Shown: one piece after another, positions 8,376-17,124 of the stretch
How positions within the stretch are numbered: the stretch's first letter is position 1
Layout of the letters: each line of letters begins with the position of its first letter
NCBI GenBank assembly: GCA_902776765.1
Contig: CACYRP010000024.1
Location: forward strand, 21,015 to 85,014
Source: Fibrobacter succinogenes
Lineage (GTDB): Bacteria; Fibrobacterota; Fibrobacteria; Fibrobacterales; Fibrobacteraceae
DNA: 64,000 bases
Reading direction: 5' to 3'
Made by a program: the position numbers and the translations under genes
The notes under the pieces: model-generated
Told to the model about the DNA's origin: nothing
The model's input: only the letters and a program-made list of their open reading frames with translations
Databases searched by the model: none

Positions 8376-9284
8376 TCAATACTCAATGTCATCGATACTT
8401 ATCGTTGTTGTACAACTTTCGATAACTCGAGCTCCATATTTTTTCCAATAAGGGTCTTTGTAAGTCGGAATGCCTTCGGTAGAAGCCAACGGAATGCGAC
8501 AAGAAAGTTCAAGATAAGTGTTTCCAAAAATATATTCGGTCTTACTTACCTCACCAACACTGCCATTTTCAAGGACGCAATCTTGTTTAAACTGTTCCCC
8601 AGTAGCAGAATCGGGAAAAACCAAATGTTTTTCAAGAACGACACCAGAAGTAGCGTCCGAATCATTCAAGTATATTTCATAACGATAATCCCAAAAACCA
8701 CCGTTTTGTATAATGTCTTGACTTTGCCTCAAGCAAACCACGCCTCGGACTTTTTCTGGGCGCCCTACAATTCCGTAATAAGAACCTATCGGTCCATGGA
8801 CCAAGCCTTCCTTATCCTTCATGACAATTTCGATTTCATTATTCGTCTGGAAATTCAGCCGGTATTCTTTCAAGGCTGTACTTCTGTTTTCATCAGACGG
8901 CATATTCATGATATTTTCATATACAGAATCTGCTCCCATGAGACGAACGGAATCCGCATCAAGAATCGTTTTCACAACATTGTCAAAATAATCACTGGCG
9001 TTAACCGTATCCTTTTCATACGCCCCAGATTCGCCTGGCAAAAAGCGAATTGTCACAGCAACGCCTTTGCTGACGCCTTTAAGCAAAGCCAAAGTCTCTT
9101 TCGGAATGAAATCCAGCTCACCGATAGAACTCGAAGACCCTGGAACAACAGACGAACTCGACCTCTGCGCCATGGAATTATCCTGTTCATCGGCACCGAC
9201 AACCTTATTGTCGGAACAAGCGCTTAGCGCACCTGCGATACTCAACGCAGCAAGCGTATGCGGTATGATTTTTTTTATGTTCAT
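8376..9284 (-). CDS. Lipoprotein with Ser-rich linker
   Basis: Predicted 302 residues from ATG 9284, preceded by AAAGGAGGA. A lipoprotein signal peptide ends at LSAC, so the mature protein should be anchored by a lipidated Cys. Two SSSS clusters follow (about residues 40-55), then a domain rich in charged residues with no family I recognise (KETLALLKGVSKGVAVTIRF near its start). An alternative ATG at 9317 also has a good site (GGGAGGAAAC) and would add eleven residues. The gene follows the TIGR02147-type gene with a 12-base gap to that upper start, a pairing I recall as common in Fibrobacter, so they are probably one operon. Confidence 0.75.
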   Translation of the reverse strand: MNIKKIIPHTLAALSIAGALSACSDNKVVGADEQDNSMAQRSSSSVVPGSSSSIGELDFIPKETLALLKGVSKGVAVTIRFLPGESGAYEKDTVNASDYFDNVVKTILDADSVRLMGADSVYENIMNMPSDENRSTALKEYRLNFQTNNEIEIVMKDKEGLVHGPIGSYYGIVGRPEKVRGVVCLRQSQDIIQNGGFWDYRYEIYLNDSDATSGVVLEKHLVFPDSATGEQFKQDCVLENGSVGEVSKTEYIFGNTYLELSCRIPLASTEGIPTYKDPYWKKYGARVIESCTTTISIDDIEY

Positions 9285-9329
9285 AGGAATCCTCCTTTGA
9301 ATTTTTTTCTTATTCATAATGTTTCCTCC

Positions 9330-10145
9330 CTACACTTTATCCGTCAGCGGGAAAAGCTGTAAATTTAAACGATAGACCTGATTGATTTTATTGCACTCAC
9401 CAGCGATAGCAACGACTTGCTTGCGGCAACTGGTTACTATATCCTTGATGCGTTTAAGAGCATCGGCGTTGACTCCAACAGTCACGCCCGAAATGTTACG
9501 TTCAGCAGGTTCGATTTTGTCAATGGCTTCGCGGGCAAGGTCAATCATTTGGCGGTTCATGGAACGGAGCGCAAGCGCAAGCGAATCGCTGGAACCAGTA
9601 ATGATTTTATCGGTCTGTTCGTAAACGTTTTCGCCTTTGCTCTTGAGGAAGTTCAGCTTTACCAAAAGTTTGAGCGAGTCGCGGATTTCTTGCGCGGTAA
9701 AGTTGTGCTTGATTTTTTTGGCAAGTTCGCCCGGGAGCGCGCCCGGCATGAGTGGCGCCAATTCACGAACGATGGAATTCACAGCAGATTCATAATAATC
9801 GAATGCATCGGCATTCATAACGCGGGCATGCTGCTCGTTGGCAAGTCCTTCCATTTTGCGGAAGGCTGCTTTTTTCTTGCCATCCTCCTTTGCATTTGTG
9901 AAATCGACCATGTGTTTGAAATATTCACACTCAAACTGACTCAATTCCATGGCAGCAGCCACTTGCAGCACGCCCACGCGGCTCAGGGAACTCTTGCCGT
10001 CGCATACAAGTTTCAAGTACGATGGCGACGCGAATCCAGCCTGTTTAGAAAACTCGCGCCAAGAAAATACGGATGTTCTTTTGCGCCAGTCGAAATAATC
10101 AAGCATGTACTTTCGATAATCTTGATATTCGGTTATTGGTTTCAT
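9330..10145 (-). CDS. TIGR02147 family protein
   Basis: Predicted 271 residues, soluble, no signal peptide. The N-terminus (YRKYMLDYFDWRKRT ... FSWREFSKQAGF, then SPSYLKLVCDGKSSLS) is the hallmark of the TIGR02147 family, which is largely restricted to Fibrobacter and related genomes and looks like a helix-turn-helix regulator fused to a helical C-terminal domain. The YLKLV-GK-LS segment resembles a recognition helix. The C-terminal half (SLALALRSMNRQMIDLAREAI) is strongly helical. It is probably the first gene of a two-gene unit with the lipoprotein and may regulate it. No molecular function is established to my knowledge. Confidence 0.8.
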   Translation of the reverse strand: MKPITEYQDYRKYMLDYFDWRKRTSVFSWREFSKQAGFASPSYLKLVCDGKSSLSRVGVLQVAAAMELSQFECEYFKHMVDFTNAKEDGKKKAAFRKMEGLANEQHARVMNADAFDYYESAVNSIVRELAPLMPGALPGELAKKIKHNFTAQEIRDSLKLLVKLNFLKSKGENVYEQTDKIITGSSDSLALALRSMNRQMIDLAREAIDKIEPAERNISGVTVGVNADALKRIKDIVTSCRKQVVAIAGECNKINQVYRLNLQLFPLTDKV

Positions 10146-10317
10146 TTTTTGACCTCCTTACAAACTCAAATATACGTCATTTATCAGTACCACGCAATAG
10201 ATAAAATGATACAAAAATTTCAATTTTTTGCAGAAATAAGCAAATTTTATAAATTTCGAAAATTTTTAAAATTTAATGAATCAGTAGTAGATGTAGATGA
10301 ATCAATACAAGACTTAA

Positions 10318-10390
10318 CCGGATCTTTCGCTACGCTCAAGATGACGATGCATAACGAGAGGGTGGTGCCCGCTCGGAGGCGGGCATGACA
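10318..10390. repeat. Dispersed GGATC...GATGACG repeat
   Basis: CCGGATCTTTCGCTACGCTC then AAGATGACGATG, followed by a second hairpin unit (TGCCCGCTCGGAGGCGGGCA) and TGACATTGT. It occupies the space just before the NUDIX gene. Confidence 0.65.
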
Positions 10391-10412
10391 TTGTATTTTC
10401 TAAATTTTGAAC

Positions 10413-11051
10413 ATGAAACCGTGGAAATTGTTGGATTCGGAATTTTTGGTAAACGCGCCGTGGCTCAAGGTCGCGAAGGAAAAATGCGAACTGCCGAATG
10501 GTAAGGTTATTGACGATTTTTATACGTTATGGCAACCGGACTGGGTGCTGATTTTGGCGCGCACAACGGACGGCAAATGGGTCATGACAGAACAGTACCG
10601 CCACGGGACAGGAAAGATTGCACTTGAATTCCCGGCGGGGATTATCGACAAAGGCGAAACGCCGGAAGAAGCTGCGATTAGAGAACTGCAGGAAGAATGC
10701 GGGTTCGGAGTGAATGGAGACCGCATGGATCCTATCGGCCACGCCTCCAGGATGACGACAAGAGACGAGAGACGAGTGACGAGTAACCTCACGCCCCCTA
10801 ACCCCTACGACCTAAAACCTATCACCTATTTAGGTTCTTTCCCGGTGAATCCGGATAGGCATCGCGGGAAGTTCCATGTGGTGTTTATCGACGGCGTAGA
10901 ACGCTTGGGGAAAACGCATTTTGACGAAACCGAAGACATCGAAACGTTCCTGTACACGGATGAAGAATTTCAGGCGAAAATTGCAGACGGCACGTTTAAC
11001 CATCCGCTTCAAATTGCAGGCTACTTCAAGTGGAAACTGACTCAGAAGTAA
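10413..11051 (+). CDS. NUDIX hydrolase with repeat-encoded insertion
   Basis: Predicted 212 residues, similar in layout to ADP-sugar pyrophosphatases. The complete NUDIX box is present from Gly76 to Phe98 (GIIDKGE, REL, EECGF), coordinating Mg2+ for cleavage of a nucleoside diphosphate linked to another group. The preceding WVMTEQYRHG and PAGIIDKGE are typical of the ADP-ribose type. Directly after the box, residues about 105-134 are encoded by dispersed repeat DNA (10727-10828); the normal fold resumes at ITYLGSFPVNPDRH. The insert lies on a loop, so the enzyme may still work. ATG 10413 is chosen over the TTG two codons earlier. The next gene begins 14 bases downstream, suggesting co-transcription. 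Confidence 0.88.
   Translation: MKPWKLLDSEFLVNAPWLKVAKEKCELPNGKVIDDFYTLWQPDWVLILARTTDGKWVMTEQYRHGTGKIALEFPAGIIDKGETPEEAAIRELQEECGFGVNGDRMDPIGHASRMTTRDERRVTSNLTPPNPYDLKPITYLGSFPVNPDRHRGKFHVVFIDGVERLGKTHFDETEDIETFLYTDEEFQAKIADGTFNHPLQIAGYFKWKLTQK
10727..10828. repeat. Composite repeat inside the NUDIX gene
   Basis: Three repeat types follow one another: a GGATCC...CAGGATGACG unit, a GAGACGAGAGACGAGTGACG unit like 4921-4960, and CCCCTAACCCCTACGACCTA, whose reverse complement resembles the intergenic sequence at about 46776-46798. The reading frame stays open through all of it. Confidence 0.75.
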
Positions 11052-11065
11052 AATACCCGCTGAAG

Positions 11066-12190
11066 ATGCGGGCGATTCGCCTGCCGATTTTGATTCTCGG
11101 GTTGAACGGCGTTCCCGGTTTTGCGCTGTTCCGGCATTTCAATAAACTTTACGGGACAACCGCGACAGTTCCGAACTCCGCAGTTGCAATTACAAACACT
11201 GCGGCAAGTCCAGATAGCGCAGCATTCCCTGCCGCGCCATCGCATAATGCGCCAGGCGTTATCGGCATACGCCCGATCAAGCATCCTTGCGTTTTTGGCG
11301 ACAACGTTTTTGGAATTGATGCCGAAGAAACCGAACGCTTGGGCGAACTTTTTGAACGCTTTCGCTTTGGCACAGTCATTGACGCGAGCGGGAACTGCGC
11401 GCTCAAGGCTTGCGAATGCGACCCTGCCCGAAGCAGGCTTTTAAACGTAAGTCAAGGCGTCGATGCAGCCACATTCGCGACCCGCTACAACGCGACACTA
11501 ATCCGCATTTCTGCCGACATGGTCTTTAGCGGCAACGAAAAGACAAAGCCGAACCGCCCTTACGTCGAAACCGACCCGAAAGACCCGATCCACAATTACG
11601 GCAAGCACCAAGCGGAAGCCGAAGACGCGATTAGCGCCATCAAGCCCGATGCCGTAATTTTGCGCGTGCCGCTCCCGATGGACTATGCGCCCGGCGGATG
11701 CGCCGGGGCTATCGACTGGATTACGTACCGGTTCCGCCCAGGTCGCCCGGCGACCTTGTTCACAGATGAATACCGGAACCCGCTCTCGGGCCCAGACCTT
11801 TGCCGCACCGTGCAATACATCTTGGAACACGAATTCCCCGCAGGCATTTACAACTGCGGTGGACCTCGTCGCGTATCGCTCTACAACGTAGGACAAATCG
11901 TGAACGCCGTCGGCGGCTACCCCGCCCACCTCCTCAACGGAGTGCCACGCATCGAAGGCGGCCCCATGCCCCCGCGTGTCGGCGACATCAGCATCAATTC
12001 AGAGAAACTCTACAAACTTTTGCCGCCAGGCTTTATCAAGCCATGGCCCGTTTCAGACAAACTCGTACCTGACAGTTTTGATTGGCACAAAACCTTCGGC
12101 CGCAACATAAAAGACAAAAGCAAGATGGGAAGCGACGAAGCGATTACAAATTTGCTTGTCAACGGGATCGACACAGAACTAGAATTTTAG
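11066..12190 (+). CDS. RmlD-like sugar-nucleotide-binding SDR protein
   Basis: Predicted 374 residues from ATG 11066. The N-terminal GLNGVPG (Gly12, 15, 18) is an NAD(P)-binding GxxGxxG motif, and SADMVFSG, YGKHQAEAE and PAGIYNCGG follow the order seen in the RmlD / dTDP-4-dehydrorhamnose reductase family of extended short-chain dehydrogenases. In this copy the usual YxxxK reads Tyr-Gly-Lys-His-Gln, so the catalytic Lys is displaced or replaced; it may be a binding protein or act on a different substrate. Residues about 30-60 are an Ala/Pro/Ser-rich low-complexity insertion. It follows the NUDIX gene by 14 bases and its stop codon overlaps the convergent stop of the next gene. Confidence 0.72.
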   Translation: MRAIRLPILILGLNGVPGFALFRHFNKLYGTTATVPNSAVAITNTAASPDSAAFPAAPSHNAPGVIGIRPIKHPCVFGDNVFGIDAEETERLGELFERFRFGTVIDASGNCALKACECDPARSRLLNVSQGVDAATFATRYNATLIRISADMVFSGNEKTKPNRPYVETDPKDPIHNYGKHQAEAEDAISAIKPDAVILRVPLPMDYAPGGCAGAIDWITYRFRPGRPATLFTDEYRNPLSGPDLCRTVQYILEHEFPAGIYNCGGPRRVSLYNVGQIVNAVGGYPAHLLNGVPRIEGGPMPPRVGDISINSEKLYKLLPPGFIKPWPVSDKLVPDSFDWHKTFGRNIKDKSKMGSDEAITNLLVNGIDTELEF

Positions 12191-12969
12191 CCGCGAGTTA
12201 GTCTAAAGAATAGGCCTATGGCGTGATGATTTGGTTCGTCGCCTTCATTTTCAAATGGATACACCAATTTGGTAAAAGAAAATCCGACACCAATCGACCA
12301 GGTATCGCTCACCCACCAATCCTTGCCGAGTTCATAGCGGGTAAAAACGCCGCCTACCGTACAATAGTCCGTAGCATAAACATCATCTCTCGCCATAGCC
12401 CCTTCAATACCACCTGTAAGCCCCACAAAAAGACCATTCAATGGTGAAGTCAGGTCGCGGAACGGATAAACGGTAAAACCAAATCCAAGCGAGCCATAGA
12501 ATCCATAGGAATCAATAGTTTCATCCATGATTCCTGAAAGTTGTTCGTCTTCGGACTCTATAACATCATCCACAACGATTCTATTTACAGAATAGTTTTG
12601 CTGATGCCTTTTCCCTTCGCCTTTGACCAAGCCGCCACCAAAGGAAAAATGCACCGCGACCAAGTTTCCAAAAGCCCTACCAAAGCGAATATCTATAGAA
12701 GGGAATCCCCAAGCGCTAAAATTCTCTTGTTCGTCATGTCGTCCATAATGTTCAAAACGTTCGTTTCGCCCATCCAACCTGTTAGACATTATAGAAGAGG
12801 AGAAACTTAAATCGGAAGATTTCAATTCGGAACTCAAGTAAGAAAGGCCCAAATTCACACTAAAATAGGAGCTACTATGTTCACGCGAAGAAGGCACACG
12901 AGCAGAAGGAGACTGAGCAAACGTCAAACCCATGGCGCACAAAACAAGAACAGCAAATACTTTTTTCAT
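12187..12969 (-). CDS. Outer-membrane beta-barrel-like protein, copy 3 of 3
   Basis: Predicted 260 residues with signal peptide (LTFAQ). The mature part alternates hydrophobic and polar residues, contains paired aromatic strands such as YFSVNLGLSYL, and ends FRLTRG, as expected for an outer-membrane beta barrel with a terminal strand. It is paralogous to the next two genes upstream; all three share the end FRLTRG and a WW(V/L/I)-D-S(I)GFGF segment. An in-frame ATG at 12987 overlaps the stop of the previous gene (TAATG), but 12969 places the signal peptide correctly. Function unknown; porin-like or a structural surface role is possible. Confidence 0.65.
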   Translation of the reverse strand: MKKVFAVLVLCAMGLTFAQSPSARVPSSREHSSSYFSVNLGLSYLSSELKSSDLSFSSSIMSNRLDGRNERFEHYGRHDEQENFSAWGFPSIDIRFGRAFGNLVAVHFSFGGGLVKGEGKRHQQNYSVNRIVVDDVIESEDEQLSGIMDETIDSYGFYGSLGFGFTVYPFRDLTSPLNGLFVGLTGGIEGAMARDDVYATDYCTVGGVFTRYELGKDWWVSDTWSIGVGFSFTKLVYPFENEGDEPNHHAIGLFFRLTRG

Positions 12970-12986
12970 AAATCTAACCCCAAACA

Positions 12987-13703
12987 TTAGCCACGCGTTA
13001 AACGGAACGAAAGCGACAAAACATTATCGGAACGATGGGAGGCGACAGTTGCCCAAACAAGGCCGAAATGAGCAAAACCAAGCCCAAAGCCGATAGAGAG
13101 ATGATCGTTCAGCCACCATTCCTTACCCATTTCCAATTCAAAACCGATACCGCCATTTCCACTCTCTCTATGACCTGCATTAACAAAAAGCGTATACCCG
13201 ACAGAGCCACCGACAAACGCACCATAGAGCGAAGAATTCTTGTCACGGAACGGGTAGAACGTGGCGCCAAAGCCCAAATAAGTCCTGAAATTATAAGCAT
13301 CACCAGCCGTAGGATCTTCGTCATAGTCTCTTTCTAAATCAGGAGTTTCAACGCATATTCCTTCATAGCAAACAGATTGATAATGTTCCTCGCAATAATC
13401 AACCGTTCCGATATAAAAGCCAAAGTTAAAGACCGTATGGAATGCGACTAAATTTCCGAGAGCATACCCAAACTTAAATTCACCCAGCATAAAGGTGGTG
13501 CCGTAAAACTCATAAAAATCAACATCACGCCGCTTGTTTTCTCCAAAATCTTCCATGCTATTTTTGAACCAGTTCAGAGCAAAACCAAAAGAAGAGCTGT
13601 TGTAAAAGCCTCGATGTTCACGCGGAGCGGGTTCAGCAAAAGAAGGGGACTGAGCAAACGCCAAGCTCATTGCACACAAAATAAAAATTAATACTTTTTT
13701 CAT
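12987..13703 (-). CDS. Outer-membrane beta-barrel-like protein, copy 2 of 3
   Basis: Predicted 238 residues; signal peptide ends LAFAQ. It is closer to the upstream copy than to the downstream one: both contain EHRGFY, FGF/FAF-NW-KNS-ED, FRT(Y/F)LG-G-TFYP and the final SLSFRLTRG. The stop codon is joined to the next gene by the same short junction (GTGGCTAATGT) seen at 13721, which suggests whole-gene tandem duplication. A start at 13721 is also in frame. No function can be named. Confidence 0.65.
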   Translation of the reverse strand: MKKVLIFILCAMSLAFAQSPSFAEPAPREHRGFYNSSSFGFALNWFKNSMEDFGENKRRDVDFYEFYGTTFMLGEFKFGYALGNLVAFHTVFNFGFYIGTVDYCEEHYQSVCYEGICVETPDLERDYDEDPTAGDAYNFRTYLGFGATFYPFRDKNSSLYGAFVGGSVGYTLFVNAGHRESGNGGIGFELEMGKEWWLNDHLSIGFGLGFAHFGLVWATVASHRSDNVLSLSFRLTRG

Positions 13704-13720
13704 AAATCTAACCCCAGACA

Positions 13721-14482
13721 TTAGCCACGCGTTAAACGGAACGAAAGTGACAAAACATTATCGGAACTATGCGAATCAAGAGTTTGCCAAATCAAACCGG
13801 TATGAGCAAAGCCAAAGCCAAAGCCAATGGACACATGGTCGCTTATCCACCATTCCTTGCCAAGTTCCAATTGAAAACTGACTCCGCCATTTCCTGTAGT
13901 CTCTTCGTTGCATGCATTAATCATCGTAACAAAAAGCGTATATCCAACAGAACCGCCTATAAAAAGGCCGTTCAAAGGAGATGTTTTGTCTTGAATAGGA
14001 TAGAAGGTCGATCCAAGACCAAAGAATGTTCTAAAGCTATATGCATCCCTCGATTTTTCGTCGATAGTGCGGGACTCGTCCAAGGTTTCAGGGCATTTTT
14101 CACCTAAAGTACACAAACTTTTGTACATCTCGTACTTATAGTCCATTGAACCAGAGAAAAAACCAATATTGAATACGAAATGAATAGCAGCCAAATTTGC
14201 GATACCGACACCAAACTTAAATTCCGACATCGGGAAGGTATAACCGCTATAATCATAATAGTCCACGACTCTCCGCTTTCCATCAACATAGCCGCCTCCA
14301 TTTTCAAAATAACCGCGGCTTAAATCTTCACGACTATTCTTGTACCAATTATGAGCAAAAGCGAACGACATATTGCTATAAAAGCCACGGTGTTCGTGAG
14401 TAGCGGGCTTGCCAACAGAAGGGGACTCAGCAGAAGCAATTCCTGCAACGCAAAGAACGAGAATTGCGATTATTTTTCTCAT
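13721..14482 (-). CDS. Outer-membrane beta-barrel-like protein, copy 1 of 3
   Basis: Predicted 253 residues, first gene of the tandem set. Signal peptide ends ASAE. The mature protein has the shared pattern EHRGFY, NWYKNSRED, Tyr/Asp-rich loop (about residues 60-75), FRTFFGLGSTFYP and the terminal SLSFRLTRG. Loops differ between copies while predicted strands are alike, as in surface-exposed barrels. The gene probably carries the promoter for all three; the AT-rich gap before it is 83 bases. Confidence 0.65.
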   Translation of the reverse strand: MRKIIAILVLCVAGIASAESPSVGKPATHEHRGFYSNMSFAFAHNWYKNSREDLSRGYFENGGGYVDGKRRVVDYYDYSGYTFPMSEFKFGVGIANLAAIHFVFNIGFFSGSMDYKYEMYKSLCTLGEKCPETLDESRTIDEKSRDAYSFRTFFGLGSTFYPIQDKTSPLNGLFIGGSVGYTLFVTMINACNEETTGNGGVSFQLELGKEWWISDHVSIGFGFGFAHTGLIWQTLDSHSSDNVLSLSFRLTRG

Positions 14483-14565
14483 AAAATAAAATCCATTACA
14501 AATGATTTTACCGCAAAATAAAAAAAATCACTTGTAACGATTTTATGTACTAAAGTCAATCGGCT

Positions 14566-17007
14566 TTATTTTGGAAGTTCAGTGATGGTAAAATTGCCAG
14601 GACTACTTGCAGCAATAATTTCGGAACGAGTTTCGTGGCTTGCGGAATCGTAAATGACCTTGCCAACGCAAATCACCTTAATAATCTTGCCGTCCTTGCG
14701 TTTGAGGCGGTGTTCGCAATACGCAATAGGCTTTTTCGCAAGCGATTCCGAGACAAAGCAAAGGTATTCCGTCACGTCTTCTTCTGGAATCAGATCTTGC
14801 TGTTCCATCGTTTTTTCCTTGACGTCATCCCAAGAATAACCTGTCAACTTTTCAAAATTTTCATCTACCTTAATAATTTCATTGCGTGCGTTCAATACAT
14901 AAAGGCTATACACCACCGCATGAACATTATGCGTTGTCCCGCTAGATTTAGACTTCATCGCCCTACTTTTTTCGGCAACGACATCTGCCGGCATTTTCAG
15001 TTTTTCTTCGTCAGGGATTACGTTTCCGACCATGTTGCGGCAAATCGGCACAAATTCCTTGACTAGCATCGGGTCAAACTGCGTTCCGGAACAACGCTCC
15101 AACTCGGCTACGGCCTCATCTACTGACTTTGCAGCCCTGTAAGAGCGATTGCTCACCATCGCATCGAATGCATCGACAACGCTAATAATTCTAGAAAGCA
15201 GCGGGATTTCTTCTTGCTTGAGCCCGTCCGGATAGCCCTTGCCATCCCAACGTTCGTGGTGGTGCAAAATCATGTCGGAGATTTCGTTCAGGCCCTTGGA
15301 ACTCTTTGCAATTTGGTAACCCTTGTGCACGTGTGTTTTGATGTAGTTCCATTCCTCGTCAGTTAGTTTACCCGGCTTGTTCAAGATATCAAGGGGCACA
15401 CCGATTTTACCGATATCGTGCAGCAAGCAAAGGAGCGAAAGGCTACTTTGCTGTTTATCGGTGAGTCCAATGCGCTTTCCAAGAGCGGCACCCATGCGCT
15501 GGGTACGGCGAACATGCGCTTCGGTATCGCTATCGCATTCTTGCAAAGCCCTTTCGAGCGAAGTCAAAAGTTCAGAATGCGCAGACCCCTTATCCATTAA
15601 TTTTTTCTGGTTCAACGTTAATCTTGCAGAACCAACGGCATCAACAAAATTCGAATCCGCCGATGAAAGTTCATCCACTGCATATAGGAACTTGCTATTC
15701 ACCAGAGACTTTATTTGCTTCATGATTTTTTCAATCTTGCTCAGTTCCATGTAGGCGCAAAGAACTATGAGTTTCGCATCTTCGCCACGAACAAAATAAG
15801 AGCCTTGCGGAAAATAATTTTTTAGAGCCGAGGCCAAATCGCGTAACAAGCCATCACCAAAACTGCGCCCCTTAGTGCTATTCAAGCTAGAAAGGTTGTT
15901 CAAGTCGCAGAGAACCACTGTCATCGGGTATGTTAATTTCGCCGATTCCTTTTCGATAAAAACCTTGAAACTTTCCCAACTGCGGAAACCCGTCACCAAG
16001 TCCGTTTTCATCACCGTATCGAAGAATACAAACAAATTTCCTATTGGACGATTATCGTTTTCTTTAATTTGACGATAATCGCAACGCATTGTTTTACCAT
16101 TTTGAGCAACATAATATTGCATTAAACTAGCATCGGAGGAATCCACAAGATTTATTTTGAGCGTTTTAAGGAAATCTTCTTGGCGCAGCGTTTCACGAAA
16201 CTTTATACCGGCAAGGAGCTTTTCGGCTTTTGCATTGTGGAAAATCAAGGCACCCTTGAAATCAAACAGGACTATCCCTTGCTCGATATTTTCAAACACA
16301 TTGTCCTTGAAATAATTCAAGATATCCATTACCGCATACCGGCAAGACAAATACGCACAAACAGGGAGCCAGCAATAAAAATGAACAGAATATTCAAGTG
16401 CGATGTCAATAAACTTGTCCAGCAAGAAATTCAGCATGATAAAAAACGCCACAGAAACGATCAATCCTTGATAGCGTTTTCGGAATACAATGGGGGCGCA
16501 CAAGAATCGATAGAACAAGAGCCCCATTGAAAAAAAGAACATTAATCGACCAAGCAGATGATGATAATAATAGAGTGGAGTCCTGTACGCAACATGGAAA
16601 TTCATAATGTCCAAGCTCGGTTCGCCCCCCCAAGCCCAGCCACAGAACGGGTTCACAACCCAAATCACCAAATCTAAAAGCACCGCCACAGAAAAAAAAT
16701 GGAACAACAAGCGATTCCAGCGCAACTCAGCCATGTGCGTATAGACATTCACAAAACGCATAAAATAATACATCGACACCGATGCGCCAATAAAGCAAAG
16801 TGACGACAGCATTATGTACAATCCACGCGCATCTGTAAAGATTCGGCCAATATAAACGACAACCGACAATATGCCAAAACAGGCACTAATCGCAATCCAC
16901 TTGAGTTCGCTCTTTTTGGATTTTATCGAAGCAATCCCCACATACAATGCTGCAGCAATAACAATAAGCGATATCGAAAGAAATGTAATCAGACTTCCAT
17001 TAGCCAT
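14566..17007 (-). CDS. Membrane HD-GYP phosphodiesterase with degenerate GGDEF and PAS domains
   Basis: Predicted 813 residues from ATG 17007 (GGGAGCG upstream). The N-terminal ~240 residues hold about seven membrane segments like those of the histidine-kinase 7TM sensor module. A PAS-like segment (GIVLFDFKGALIFHNAKAEKLL) follows, then a GGDEF-like domain whose signature reads RGEDA, so cyclase activity is unlikely. The HD-GYP domain is complete: LLHDIGKIGVP, HVHKGYQI and HHHERWDGKGYPDG, which should hydrolyse cyclic-di-GMP. A second PAS domain (ENFEKLTGYSWDDV) closes the protein. It would link an envelope or respiratory signal to c-di-GMP breakdown. The upstream 37-codon extension has no start features. 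Confidence 0.9.
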   Translation of the reverse strand: MANGSLITFLSISLIVIAAALYVGIASIKSKKSELKWIAISACFGILSVVVYIGRIFTDARGLYIMLSSLCFIGASVSMYYFMRFVNVYTHMAELRWNRLLFHFFSVAVLLDLVIWVVNPFCGWAWGGEPSLDIMNFHVAYRTPLYYYHHLLGRLMFFFSMGLLFYRFLCAPIVFRKRYQGLIVSVAFFIMLNFLLDKFIDIALEYSVHFYCWLPVCAYLSCRYAVMDILNYFKDNVFENIEQGIVLFDFKGALIFHNAKAEKLLAGIKFRETLRQEDFLKTLKINLVDSSDASLMQYYVAQNGKTMRCDYRQIKENDNRPIGNLFVFFDTVMKTDLVTGFRSWESFKVFIEKESAKLTYPMTVVLCDLNNLSSLNSTKGRSFGDGLLRDLASALKNYFPQGSYFVRGEDAKLIVLCAYMELSKIEKIMKQIKSLVNSKFLYAVDELSSADSNFVDAVGSARLTLNQKKLMDKGSAHSELLTSLERALQECDSDTEAHVRRTQRMGAALGKRIGLTDKQQSSLSLLCLLHDIGKIGVPLDILNKPGKLTDEEWNYIKTHVHKGYQIAKSSKGLNEISDMILHHHERWDGKGYPDGLKQEEIPLLSRIISVVDAFDAMVSNRSYRAAKSVDEAVAELERCSGTQFDPMLVKEFVPICRNMVGNVIPDEEKLKMPADVVAEKSRAMKSKSSGTTHNVHAVVYSLYVLNARNEIIKVDENFEKLTGYSWDDVKEKTMEQQDLIPEEDVTEYLCFVSESLAKKPIAYCEHRLKRKDGKIIKVICVGKVIYDSASHETRSEIIAASSPGNFTITELPK

Positions 17008-17124
17008 AATGCGCTCCCGAACATTACTAAGTCCCTTTATTAGAAAATTAATCTTTTTTTGAGCAATAGGAAAAACGAAAACGCACAGAATGGCATCTGT
17101 GCGCCTAATCACTGGCAAAAAAGG

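Noticed and set aside
12987..13721. Upstream ATG of TAATG junctions as true starts of the barrel genes
   Set aside because: They would place six extra residues before otherwise ideal signal peptides; the inner ATG is preferred, though coupling at TAATG cannot be excluded.
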